Source: Phytopythium helicoides | Taxonomy: Eukaryota > Oomycota > Peronosporomycetes > Pythiales > Pythiaceae | Length of the DNA: 64,000 bases | Direction of reading: 5' to 3' | NCBI GenBank assembly: GCA_024867545.1 | Contig: JANFNE010000016.1 | Coordinates: 496,001 to 560,000, forward strand | In this document: piece by piece, positions 30,776 to 40,191 of the stretch | Layout: each line of letters opens with the position of its first letter | How positions within the stretch are numbered: position 1 is the first letter of the stretch | Translations under genes and position numbers: made by a program | Notes under the pieces: model-generated | The model's input: only the letters and a program-made list of their open reading frames with translations | Told to the model about the DNA's origin: nothing | Database searches by the model: none

Positions 30776-31319
30776 GACAGTCGGGAGGCGGCGCCTTTCT
30801 CGAGGAAGTGCGTTGCCGAAAGTGGTCGATAAAGCGGGGGAGGCGGCGCGGCGCGGGGGTTCAGAGGCGGCGTTTGGGCGCGGTTGAAGTGGATGAGGAT
30901 TTGTAGGGTATGTGGTATTAGAGGTAATTTAGAGTATGGTGATGTGCTGGAACGGCTGGCGCGATGATTGCGTTGGACCGCGGGAGGATGGGTTTTTGAA
31001 GGATGTGAAGTGCGCTCCCGCACGACACGTCATCGAGCGCCTCGGACGGTATTTTTGCGCGGATGACGCGGCCGTTTCCGCGCGCATGGGCGCCGCTGCC
31101 ACCGCGCCAAACCCCAGCAGGCAGCGTCCACGCATCGCATCGCATGGTGTCAACAACGCCAGCCCCACGGCGGCAACAGGTCTGAACCAAGGCATCGCCA
31201 AGGTGAAGAAGTCCGGACCAAAACCTCTATAAATTAGTACTCCCCGCCGACCCACCCACCAACACCAACGCGCGTCAAAGCCCGAGAAAGGGTCGACAAG
31301 GGGAAACCAAGCGCCCGAG
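30776..31319. promoter_or_regulatory. Shared divergent promoter region of SEL1L and the presequence protease
   Basis: The 544 bases between two divergent housekeeping starts hold no gene. A TATAAATTAG stretch lies near 31228-31238 before the protease gene. No clear match to the oomycete Inr is seen on either side. Confidence 0.4.
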
Positions 31320-34300
31320 ATGCTGCGTGGAGGGCTCGGATCGGCGCGCGGGGCGGCGGCGCGGCGCGCTTCAGCACTGCGAGGCGTTGGTATGACGACC
31401 GGCAGCGCCTCGCGGTCCGTTTGCGGGTCTCGCGGGCGAATTTGGGCCGGAAACGGCCGAGATACGCGCGCGTTCAGCGCGGCGGCGGAGCTCAAGCGCG
31501 GAGACGGCTGCGAGGCGCTCGTCGTGGGCCAGACGTACCACAACTTCACGCTCGAGCGCGTTGCCAAGGTGCCCGAGTACAACATCGACGCGCTGGAGCT
31601 GCGCCACGCGCGCACGGGCGCCAAGTACCTGCACATCGACGCGCAGGACGCCAACAACGTGTTCAGGTGCGCGTGTTTTCCGAGCAGCTTGCCGGTGGGC
31701 TGGGCCTGTTTGGACTAACGCAGCCTCGCCAGTGTCATGTTCCGCACACCGCCGGCCAGCTCGAACGGCGTCGCGCACATTTTGGAGCACACGACGCTGT
31801 GCGGCTCGCAGAAGTACCCCGTGCGCGACCCGTTCTTCAACATGATCAAGCGAAGCCTCAACACGTACATGAACGCGCTCACGGGCTACGACCACACCAT
31901 GTACCCGTTCTCGACCACCAACGCCACCGATTACGCCAACCTGCGCAGCGTTTACCTGGACGCCGTCTTCTTCCCCAACCTGCGCGAGCACGACTTTTTG
32001 CAGGAGGGACACCGGCTCGCGATCGCGGACGGCGAGGAGGGATCCGAGACCAAGCTCGTGCGCAAGGGCGTTGTGCTCAACGAGATGAAGGGCGTGCTCT
32101 CGGACAGCAACAACCAATTCGCCACGGCGCTGCAACGAGAGCTGCTCAAGGGAACGATCTATGAGCACGTGAGCGGGGGTGATCCTCGCAACATCCCGGA
32201 GCTCACGTACGATGAGCTGCGTCAGTTCCACGCCAAGAATTACCACCCGTCCAACTGTTGCTTCTACTCGTACGGTGACCTGCCGCTCACAGACAATCTA
32301 GCATATCTTGACCAGGAAGTGCTGAATCACTTCGAGTTCAACAACAACTCAGCTGCTACACGAGTGGAGACACCAGGGTTTAGCATTTTCAAGTCAGCCT
32401 CCGACCCTTCTGAAAAGAAGCTTGTTGTCGTGGAAGGACCTGCAAGCAACATGAACGGCGCCAGCGGTAGCGCAGATGTAGTTGACCCGAACACCAAGTT
32501 CTGCAGCACCAAGTTCGTCGATGTGCGCTCAACGGACCCGTTCGAGACGTTTGTGATGCGCATCGTGGGATATTTGCTGACGAACGGTCCATCGTCGCCT
32601 CTTTACAAGGCGTTGATTGATTCAGGTCTCGCACAGGACTTCTCGGTTGGCACAGGCTTCGACACTTCCACATACTACTGCACGTTTGGTGTAGGTGTGG
32701 AAGGGATTGAGGGTGAAGAAGTCATTCCGAAGATTAAGGCTGCCGTGGATGAGGCTTACCACCAGGTTCTTGCTAATGGCTTCGAGCCTGAGCGTGTTGA
32801 GGGCTTGCTGCATCAGCTTGAACTGAGTTTGAAGCATATTGTGGGCAACTTTGGGCTGTCACTGATGCATGGAATCAGCTCTGTGTGGGCACACAATGGT
32901 GATCTAATGGATAACCTGGCGCTGAATCCGCTTCTGACCCGTCTCCATGAGGGCATGGCTCGCGACCCGCGTTTTCTTGAATCGTATATCGAGAAGTACA
33001 TCCTGGACAACCGCACGAAGGAGGTAGATCTACTCATGCTGCCGAAAGCTGACTTCGTGGCACGCCAGGATGCACGTGAGACAGAGGAGCTGGCGACGCT
33101 TTTGCGAGCCCAAACGAATGAAGATCTGGACCGTATTGCGCGTATTACTCAGGAGCTTGATGAACACCAGCAGAAGCCGCAACCTGTTGAATGTCTGCCG
33201 ACGTTGACCTTGGCGGATATTCCTCGTCACGAGCCTGGCAACTTTGACTCGATTCAGCACACTAGGGTTCGTGATGTCCCCGTGGAGTTTGTGGACGTCC
33301 CAACAACCAACGAGATCACCTACTTCCGACTTCTGTTTAACCTGACCGAGGCGCTGCCTCGCGAGTACCACGCGTACGCGAATCTCTTCACGACGGTGTT
33401 TGGTGCTCTTGGAACTTCACGCCTGCGCTATGATGTGTTGCCGACCGCGATCCAGAACTGCAGTGGGGGAGTGTCGACTAATGCAGTGTCACACCCGTCG
33501 CTCTCCGATGCTGCACATGAGCGAAGCCAGCAGGGCTTGCTCCTATCCACGCTCTGTCTTCCGCACAAGATTGACGAAGTCCTCTCCTTGCTCCGTGAGC
33601 TCATGCTGGACACGCAGTTTTTGGCGCCGGAGAACCTCAATCAACTGCGCATCTTGCTGCAAATGAGCGCTTCCAACGCGAGTAGCTCGATTTCGTCGTC
33701 GGGTGCCTCTCTCGCTGGTACTCGTTCGCGTATAGGGCTGACGGATGCCGCGCTGTACCATGAGCTGTACGGCGGTCTGACGCAGATTGAACAGCTTCAG
33801 AAGTGGTCAAAGAGTTCCGACGAGGAGTTGCTGCAACTTGCACGCATCCTCGAGGATATGGCGCGCCGTGTGTTTTCGCCCCAGAACCTCCGCATGTCAG
33901 TGGTGACCGAGGACAAGCTTCGTGCGCAGGTCGAGTCGTCATTGGCAACCCAGCTTCTGGACCCTTTGGCCTTGGCTGATACTATCGGTTCGGCAACACC
34001 GCTCACCACCGGCGATGGTATTGCGTCTGGCCTACTCAAGTCGTTGCCAGAATCACGTAAGAGCTACTTTGCGTTCCCAGTGTCGGTGAACTTTGTGGTT
34101 CAGACTCTGCCGTCAGTGTCCTTCACACATGAGGACCACGTCCCGCTTACCGTGCTGGCACAAATCCTGTCATCGTGCTACGTGCACCAGCAAGTGCGTG
34201 AACAGGGTGGCGCATACGGCGCGGGTGTATCGCAGGGTGAGGGCACGTTCTCCATGAGCTCGCACTACGACCCAAACACATGGAAGACTCTCGAAGCGTA

Positions 34301-34658
34301 CGAAGGTGCGCGGAAGTTCGCATGCAACGGTGACTTCTCCGACCGTGACGTGCAAGAGGCACTTCTATCCATCTTCTCAAGTGTGGATGCGCCAAAAACT
34401 CCTTCTGGCAAGGGCAAGATGGCTTTCCTGCGCGGAATCTCAAACGAGATTCGGCAGCGTCGTCGTGAGCAGTACCTGAACGTGAACCGCCAGCAACTTA
34501 TGGATGCCGCACATCGACTCTTTTCTCGCAGTGATGAATCGAATGTTGTAATTGTGGGCAAGGAGAGCGCGGATTTGGACGAGTTCCGCGGTAAGCAGTT
34601 TGCAGTTCAAAAGTTTGCGGTTGATCTTCCCTCGGACCAAGACGAAGGAGACGAATAA
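31320..34658 (+). CDS. PREP: Mitochondrial presequence protease (PreP, M16C family)
   Basis: Two exons, 31320-31666 and 31733-34658, joined across a 66-base intron, encode 1090 residues. The N-terminus is Arg/Ala/Gly rich without acidic residues (MLRGGLGSARGAAARRASAL), a typical mitochondrial targeting peptide. The inverted zinc motif HILEH is at residues 131-135, within FRTPPASSNGVAHILEH, followed by TLCGSQKYPVRDPFFNM and LNEMKGVLSDSNNQ, which supplies the distal Glu. The C-terminal half has the second M16 lobe with VREQGGAYGAGVS. PreP degrades cleaved targeting peptides and other short unstructured peptides in the matrix. Length agrees with human PITRM1 and plant PreP. No frameshift is present in almost 3 kb, in contrast to several neighbours. 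Confidence 0.95.
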
Positions 34659-34833
34659 GTGAATGATCGGGGACAGGATAGTCAAGAAAGGAAAGTCAGC
34701 GAATAGATAGTGTTGATACTGACAGCATAATCTCGACTATTCCCTGAAGCGAAATTGATGCATGGTACCTCCGACTGGTGCGGATGTGCGGACATCCGTT
34801 TTGATGCTGATGAGCGTAGATGTAACCAAGTTT

Positions 34834-36915
34834 CTAAGCAGCGATCGACAAGTCACCGTTCTTGATCAGCGCACGCATCGACCAGCCCGACAACTTGTTG
34901 ATTGAGTCGTCCGAATGGCGCCACGACCAGAAGGCCCACCCGCCGGTGGCAGTTTGGTTGAGCGCTGCGTACTGCTTGCGTCCAAGCTCGTGGAAGTTGT
35001 TCATATCGCTGAAGATACCAAACTCGTCCGGTGGGCCACCCATGCACCACTCCCCAATGTACAGTCGGTTAGTTGTACTTTTGGACGCTGGGGTGAGTGT
35101 GCTGGAGATATAGCCATCGACTGCAGCAAGAATGGCAGTCTCAGACATCCCGTCGTAGCCCCAGATGAAATAGCTATGGAGCTCGTGCCAGACGTTGGAG
35201 TAAGTGCCATCGTCCATGAGTCCCGCAAGGTGCGAGTAGTCTTGCTCTTCGAGCATGGGTGAAACCGCGAGCACACAATCGTTGCCGTCGGCGCGAACCT
35301 GCTTGTAGACCTCGAGCTGATAGTTTTGCACGAATGCCTTCTGGGTGTTGTAATCGCGCGACCAGTCAAAACGCGGCTCGTTGATGACATTCATGCCGAG
35401 GAATGCGGGGCTACTCTTGTATCGGCGAGCGAGGAACGTGGCAAAGTTGACCGAGTTCGCACTGTTGTCACCACTCGTGCTCCACCCAATTACATCCATT
35501 GTAGTTGGAGCGCTGTGCTCGTACCCATTCTGGCTGCCTTGATGCGCGTGAAGACTCAACATCACGGCGACGTTGTACTTGACTCCCCATTCGTTCACCA
35601 ACTTGTCAAGATAGGCGAGAGATCCACGAGCATAACCGTTGATCTGAGCACTGCTGGGAGTTGCCACAGGATCCTTGACACACCCAGACGCCAAGCCGTA
35701 GCGATAGTCGGAAGAATCGTCGTCACAAACAATCCAGAAACCAACAGGAACGCGAACAGTGTTGAGTCCGGCGGCTGCAATGTCAGCGATGTGCGACTCG
35801 GTGATCCACGTATCGCGGTGCTGCTTGAACGCCGCTGATCCGGCGCTATATCCGAGCGTCTTCATAATGGCGTATTCGCCAGTGACAGCCACATCGCTAG
35901 TGATGTTTGCGAAAAGAGGGGATTCCCACGACATCCAATGCTCGCTGACAAGCCAGGCTCCAAGGTTGGCGGTTCGCGCGGTCGCACTACCGCTACGGAT
36001 CTTGGCTTGAATATGTGTTGACGTCGCCGTCGTCGGTGTCGGAGTTGGGGTTGATGTAGTCGTGGTCGTGACCGAAGCCGACACAGCTCCAGAAGTTTGC
36101 ACTCTCTTACCAGTCCCTTTCTTGAGGTAGCAAGCCGTTCTTCCGTCTGAGTTGTAGTTCACAAATGTGTACGCAACGCAACCGCTCGTTGACGCACATC
36201 GATCACAGCACTCGCCAGCTCCGAGACTGTAGATTGTTGCCAGGTCATCGCCATAATAGTCGACGCCGACCTCGGGTTGGCTACACTTTGCGGGGCTTGC
36301 GATACACTGGTAGTACCAAGGGTTCCACGGCTGGCAGTACGATCCCGACACGCAACATTTTGTAGCTCCTGTTTGGCTTCCACAGTTACCCCCAGTGGCG
36401 ACGCAGGTACTTGGAGCCGCAGTCGTTGCAGTAGGCGTCGGAGTAGGCGTCGGAGTAGGCGTCGGAGTAGGCGTCGGAGTAGGCGTCGGTGTTGCAGTCA
36501 CTGTAGCTGACACCGCGGCAGCGTTGTTTGTAACAGCACCCTTACCGCTCTTCAAGTAGCATGCCGAGCGTCCGTCCGAGTTGTAGTTCACAAACGTGAA
36601 CGCGGTGCAACCGCTGGTAGCTGCGCACTGGTCGCAGCACTCACCAGGTTGGACGCTGTACACGGTCTTGATGTCGGCACCATAGTAGTCGATGCCAACT
36701 TCAATGGCGTTGCACTTGGCTGGGATCGTGATGCACTGATAGTACCATGGGTTCCATCGCTGGCAATAGTTCCCCGACGTGCAGCACCCGAATCCTGTCG
36801 AGTCGCTTCCACAGTAGGCTCCATAGGCTGCACAAGTGGCAGCCTGTACGAGAGGACTCGCGGAGAGTAGTAGGCTGGCTGTTAGGAGAGCAGCCGAGAC
36901 CTTGGACGTCGCCAT
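34834..36915 (-). CDS. Secreted CBM1-PAN-CBM1-PAN-GH5 glucanase (copy 1)
   Basis: A 693-residue secreted enzyme. A signal peptide ends near residue 25 (PLVQA). Two modules follow, each a cysteine-rich CBM1-type carbohydrate-binding domain (28-61 and 171-204, both with CQ.WNPWYYQC) and a PAN/Apple domain (68-122 and 211-263, with ECCDQC and SACYLK). This pair is the layout of CBEL, the oomycete cellulose-binding elicitor lectin. The pairs are separated by a Thr-Pro linker (142-164). Residues 307-690 form a GH5 domain like exo-beta-1,3-glucanases: VRVPVGFW, MLSLHAHQGSQNG, MNVINEPRF (acid/base Glu513), HELHSYFIWG and LYIGEWCMGG (nucleophile Glu622). The ATG at 36915 is chosen because the core promoter lies just before it. 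Likely targets are host or own cell-wall glucans. Confidence 0.92.
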   Translation of the reverse strand: MATSKVSAALLTASLLLSASPLVQAATCAAYGAYCGSDSTGFGCCTSGNYCQRWNPWYYQCITIPAKCNAIEVGIDYYGADIKTVYSVQPGECCDQCAATSGCTAFTFVNYNSDGRSACYLKSGKGAVTNNAAAVSATVTATPTPTPTPTPTPTPTPTPTPTATTAAPSTCVATGGNCGSQTGATKCCVSGSYCQPWNPWYYQCIASPAKCSQPEVGVDYYGDDLATIYSLGAGECCDRCASTSGCVAYTFVNYNSDGRTACYLKKGTGKRVQTSGAVSASVTTTTTSTPTPTPTTATSTHIQAKIRSGSATARTANLGAWLVSEHWMSWESPLFANITSDVAVTGEYAIMKTLGYSAGSAAFKQHRDTWITESHIADIAAAGLNTVRVPVGFWIVCDDDSSDYRYGLASGCVKDPVATPSSAQINGYARGSLAYLDKLVNEWGVKYNVAVMLSLHAHQGSQNGYEHSAPTTMDVIGWSTSGDNSANSVNFATFLARRYKSSPAFLGMNVINEPRFDWSRDYNTQKAFVQNYQLEVYKQVRADGNDCVLAVSPMLEEQDYSHLAGLMDDGTYSNVWHELHSYFIWGYDGMSETAILAAVDGYISSTLTPASKSTTNRLYIGEWCMGGPPDEFGIFSDMNNFHELGRKQYAALNQTATGGWAFWSWRHSDDSINKLSGWSMRALIKNGDLSIAA
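36424..36495. repeat. GGCGTCGGAGTA minisatellite in the Thr-Pro linker
   Basis: Twelve-base units on the plus strand encode the Thr-Pro linker of the minus-strand enzyme. The same array is in the second copy at about 39145-39205. Length variation here would change linker length without breaking the frame. Confidence 0.85.
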
Positions 36916-36923
36916 CTTGAGGC

Positions 36924-36939
36924 GAAACGTAGAATGAGC
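36924..36939 (-). promoter_or_regulatory. Oomycete core promoter (Inr plus flanking region) of GH5 copy 1
   Basis: On the minus strand the site reads GCTCATTCTACGTTTC, matching the oomycete consensus GCTCATTYYNCAWTTT at 14 of 16 positions. It ends only 8 bases before the ATG at 36915, which supports this start and a very short leader. Confidence 0.75.
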
Positions 36940-37529
36940 GTGCACCAGCTTTCGGCTCGGGGCGGAGTGTCACGATTGATTTGGCATAGATCTGTAGAGA
37001 GCGACTCGGACGGCAAACTTGCCAGAGAGAGCCAAGTCGACCAGTCGACTCTGCTGAAGTGCCAAGATGGGGAAATCATTTGAGAGGCGACTGTCGACAC
37101 AAACTAGGCTTATGAGGTGAGAGAACGGCCACGACAAAGCTCGCGGACCGCCTATGGTGGTCAACTCGCATTTGTTTGGATTTGCATGAACATTTTGAAC
37201 CTGAGGTCTCAGAGAGCTTCAGTATGGTCTCGGCACTGAAGTTGCTGCTGAACTCCGAAACTCATTCAAAAACTGATTCGGTGTCCAATCGGATGGACAG
37301 ACGAAAGCCTCAGGGCATAGCCCAGTCAGAGATGATCAAGAGCCATTTTTTTCGCCAAGCTGTGAACAGGGCTTTGACACCAAATCAGTTGGATTGATCT
37401 ACAAGTCATTCCACTGCATCGATATCCATCTCTATTCGTCTCGCCAACTCACTTATGACACGCCATTGTTGCGCCTGCATCATCAACCGTGCAATACAGT
37501 ACCAAAATCGTGGTGACGTTTTTTGCCCT
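36940..37529. other. Intergenic between the two GH5 genes
   Basis: No gene is seen. It holds the upstream promoter of copy 1 and the 3' flank of copy 2. Confidence 0.55.
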
Positions 37530-39629
37530 CTATGGTGCAATGGACAGATAACCGTTCTTGATCAGCGCACGCATCGACCAGCCAGACAGCTTGTTGATCG
37601 AGTCGTCCGAATGGCGCCACGACCAGAAGGCCCACCCGCCGGTGGCAGTTTGGTTGAGCGCTGCGTACTGCTTGCGTCCGAGTTCGCGCAAATTGTTCAT
37701 GTCCTTAAAGATGGAGAATTCGTCCGGTGGGCCACCCATACACCACTCGCCCATATACAGGCGGTTGTTTGTGTTCTTGGACGCAGGGATGAGGTCGCTT
37801 GTGGTAAAACTATCGACTGCAGCAAGAATGGCAGTCTCAGTCATCCCTTCAAAGCCCCAAATGTAGTATCGGTGAATCTCATGCCAAACGTTGGAGTAGC
37901 TCCCGTCGTCCATCAGTCCGACTAGGTGTGAGTAGTCTTGCTCTTGGAGCATAGGCGAAACCGTAAGGATGCAGTTGTTGCCATCGGCGCGAATCTGGCG
38001 GTACACTTCCAGGTAGTACGCTTTCAGAAAACTCTTCTGCGCATTGTAGTCAAGTGAGTAGTCAAAGCGCGGCTCGTTGATGACATTCATGCCGAGGAAT
38101 GCGGGGCTACTCTTGTATCGGCGAGCGAGGAACGTGGCAAAGTTAACCGAGTTCGCACTGTTGGCGTTGTTGGTGGTCCACCCAATAACCCCCATTGTGA
38201 CGGGTGAGCTATGTTCGAAGCCGTTTTGACTACCTTGGTGTGCGTGAAGACTCAACATCACGGCGACGTTGTACTTGACTCCCCATTCGTTCACCAACTT
38301 GTCAAGATAGGCGAGAGATCCACGAGCATAACCGTTGATCTGAGCACTGCTGGGAGTTGCCACAGGATCCTTGACACACCCAGACGCCAAGCCATAGCGA
38401 TAGTCGGAAGAATCGTCGTCACAAACAATCCAGAAACCAACAGGAACGCGAACAGTGTTGAGTCCGGCGGCTGCAATGTCAGCGATGTGCGACTCGGTGA
38501 TCCACGTATCGCGGTGCTGCTTGAACGCCGCTGATCCGGCACTATATCCGAGCGTCTTCATAATGGCATATTCGCCAGTGACAGCCACATCGCTAGTGAT
38601 GTTTGTGAAAAGAGGGGATTCCCACGACATCCAATGTTCGCTGACAAGCCAGGCTCCAAGGTTGGCGGTTCGCGCGGTCGCACTACCGCTACGGATCTTG
38701 GCTTGAATATGTGTTGACGTCGGCGTCGTCGGTGTCGGAGTTGGGGTTGGCGTTGTAGTTGGTGTTAAGGTCGAAGTTGAGATGACCGTAGCCGACACTA
38801 GTCCAGCAGTGTTTATTCTCGTCCCTGTTCCTTTCTTGAGGTAGCAAGCTGTTCTTCCGTCCGAGTTGTAGTTCGCGAACGTGTACGCAACGCAACCGCT
38901 CGTTGAAGCACATCGATCACAGCACTCGCCAGCACCAAGGTTGAAGACAGTCGCTAAATCATCGCCGTAGTAGTCTACACCAGATTCAGGCTGGTTGCAC
39001 TTCGCCGGCTTCGTAATGCACTGGTAGTACCAAGGGTTCCACGGCTGGCAGTACGACCCCGACACGCAACATTTTGTAGCTCCTGTTTGGCTTCCACAGT
39101 TACCCCCAGTGGTGACGCAGGTACTTGGAGCCGCAGTCGTTGCAGTAGGCGTCGGAGTAGGCGTCGGAGTAGGCGTCGGAGTAGGTGTCGGAGTAGGCGT
39201 CGGTGTTGCAGTCACTGTAGCTGACACCGCGGCAGCGTTGTTTGTAACAGCACCCTTACCGCTCTTCAAGTAGCATGCCGAGCGTCCGTCCGAGTTGTAG
39301 TTCACAAACGTGAACGCGGTGCAACCGCTGGTAGCTGCGCACTGGTCGCAGCACTCACCCGGTTGGACGTTGTACACGGTCTTGATGTCGGCACCATAGT
39401 AGTCGATGCCAACTTCAATGGCGTTGCACTTGGCTGGGATCGTGATGCACTGATAGTACCATGGGTTCCATCGCTGGCAATAGTTCCCCGACGTGCAGCA
39501 CCCGAATCCTGTCGAGTCGCTTCCACAGTAGGCTCCATAGGCTGCACAAGTGGCAGCCTGTACGAGAGGACTCGCGGAGAGTAGTAGGCTGGCTGTTAGG
39601 AGAGCAGCCGAGACCTTGGACGTCGCCAT
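37530..39629 (-). CDS. Secreted CBM1-PAN-CBM1-PAN-GH5 glucanase (copy 2)
   Basis: A 699-residue tandem paralogue of the enzyme at 34834-36915, same strand and same domain order: signal peptide, CBM1, PAN, Thr-Pro linker, CBM1, PAN, second linker, GH5 with MNVINEPRF and LYMGEWCMGG. The first 168 residues differ at only about one position, and the first third of the GH5 domain and the last 45 residues are also nearly identical. The second PAN domain, the second linker and the middle of the GH5 domain differ much more. An in-frame ATG exists upstream at 39722, but the core promoter at 39638-39652 and the signal peptide favour 39629. The divergent catalytic segment may alter substrate choice. Confidence 0.92.
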   Translation of the reverse strand: MATSKVSAALLTASLLLSASPLVQAATCAAYGAYCGSDSTGFGCCTSGNYCQRWNPWYYQCITIPAKCNAIEVGIDYYGADIKTVYNVQPGECCDQCAATSGCTAFTFVNYNSDGRSACYLKSGKGAVTNNAAAVSATVTATPTPTPTPTPTPTPTPTPTPTATTAAPSTCVTTGGNCGSQTGATKCCVSGSYCQPWNPWYYQCITKPAKCNQPESGVDYYGDDLATVFNLGAGECCDRCASTSGCVAYTFANYNSDGRTACYLKKGTGTRINTAGLVSATVISTSTLTPTTTPTPTPTPTTPTSTHIQAKIRSGSATARTANLGAWLVSEHWMSWESPLFTNITSDVAVTGEYAIMKTLGYSAGSAAFKQHRDTWITESHIADIAAAGLNTVRVPVGFWIVCDDDSSDYRYGLASGCVKDPVATPSSAQINGYARGSLAYLDKLVNEWGVKYNVAVMLSLHAHQGSQNGFEHSSPVTMGVIGWTTNNANSANSVNFATFLARRYKSSPAFLGMNVINEPRFDYSLDYNAQKSFLKAYYLEVYRQIRADGNNCILTVSPMLQEQDYSHLVGLMDDGSYSNVWHEIHRYYIWGFEGMTETAILAAVDSFTTSDLIPASKNTNNRLYMGEWCMGGPPDEFSIFKDMNNLRELGRKQYAALNQTATGGWAFWSWRHSDDSINKLSGWSMRALIKNGYLSIAP

Positions 39630-39637
39630 CTTGAGGC

Positions 39638-39652
39638 GAAACGTAGAATGAG
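39638..39652 (-). promoter_or_regulatory. Oomycete core promoter of GH5 copy 2
   Basis: CTCATTCTACGTTTC on the minus strand, the same element as in copy 1, ending 8 bases before the ATG. Similarity between the two promoters stops immediately upstream of this element. Confidence 0.7.
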
Positions 39653-40191
39653 GGAACAGCTCGAATATGTGTGTTACGGGTGGAAGTACGTGGAGTCCAT
39701 GCCATGCGACCTCAAGAGGCATCCATGCTACCGGTATAGGGAGGAACCAAAGGCAAAGACTGAAAGCCTACTGCCAGAGGGAGGCAACGACCAATCAACT
39801 TCAACCGAAACCTGTTGCTGGCGATTGCAGACTGAACTTTCGACGGAACAACGAGCCGGTGACTCCTGATCGGGCGTGCAACGCAAAATTACTTAGTGTC
39901 CGGTTCAGCTGAAACTCACAGACAACGGTGGAAAGAGTCGTTGCCACAGTGGCAATTTCTGCTAGCAAATCTCCTGTCTCGGCTGACGTCCCCATTACTC
40001 AAAACGGTCAAAGAGTACTCTGCTGTAGCGACAACAGTATCCTTCGGTTTCACGCTCTTCTGTTACTGTGTGAAAATAACATCAGCTGATTCTGGTGCTG
40101 TAGAAGTCGGCCAAGTCAACTGCAGTAAAACGTCGGTCTGGTCTTTGCCATGCCAGTTTATTTAGTGACCATCCTGATGAATGGCAACGAG
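39653..40191. other. Intergenic, no gene seen
   Basis: Short open frames only. No recognisable domain or repeat. Confidence 0.5.

Noticed and set aside
39630..39722. Alternative upstream ATG at 39722 for GH5 copy 2
   Set aside because: It would bury the signal peptide inside the protein, is absent from copy 1 and lies upstream of the core promoter.
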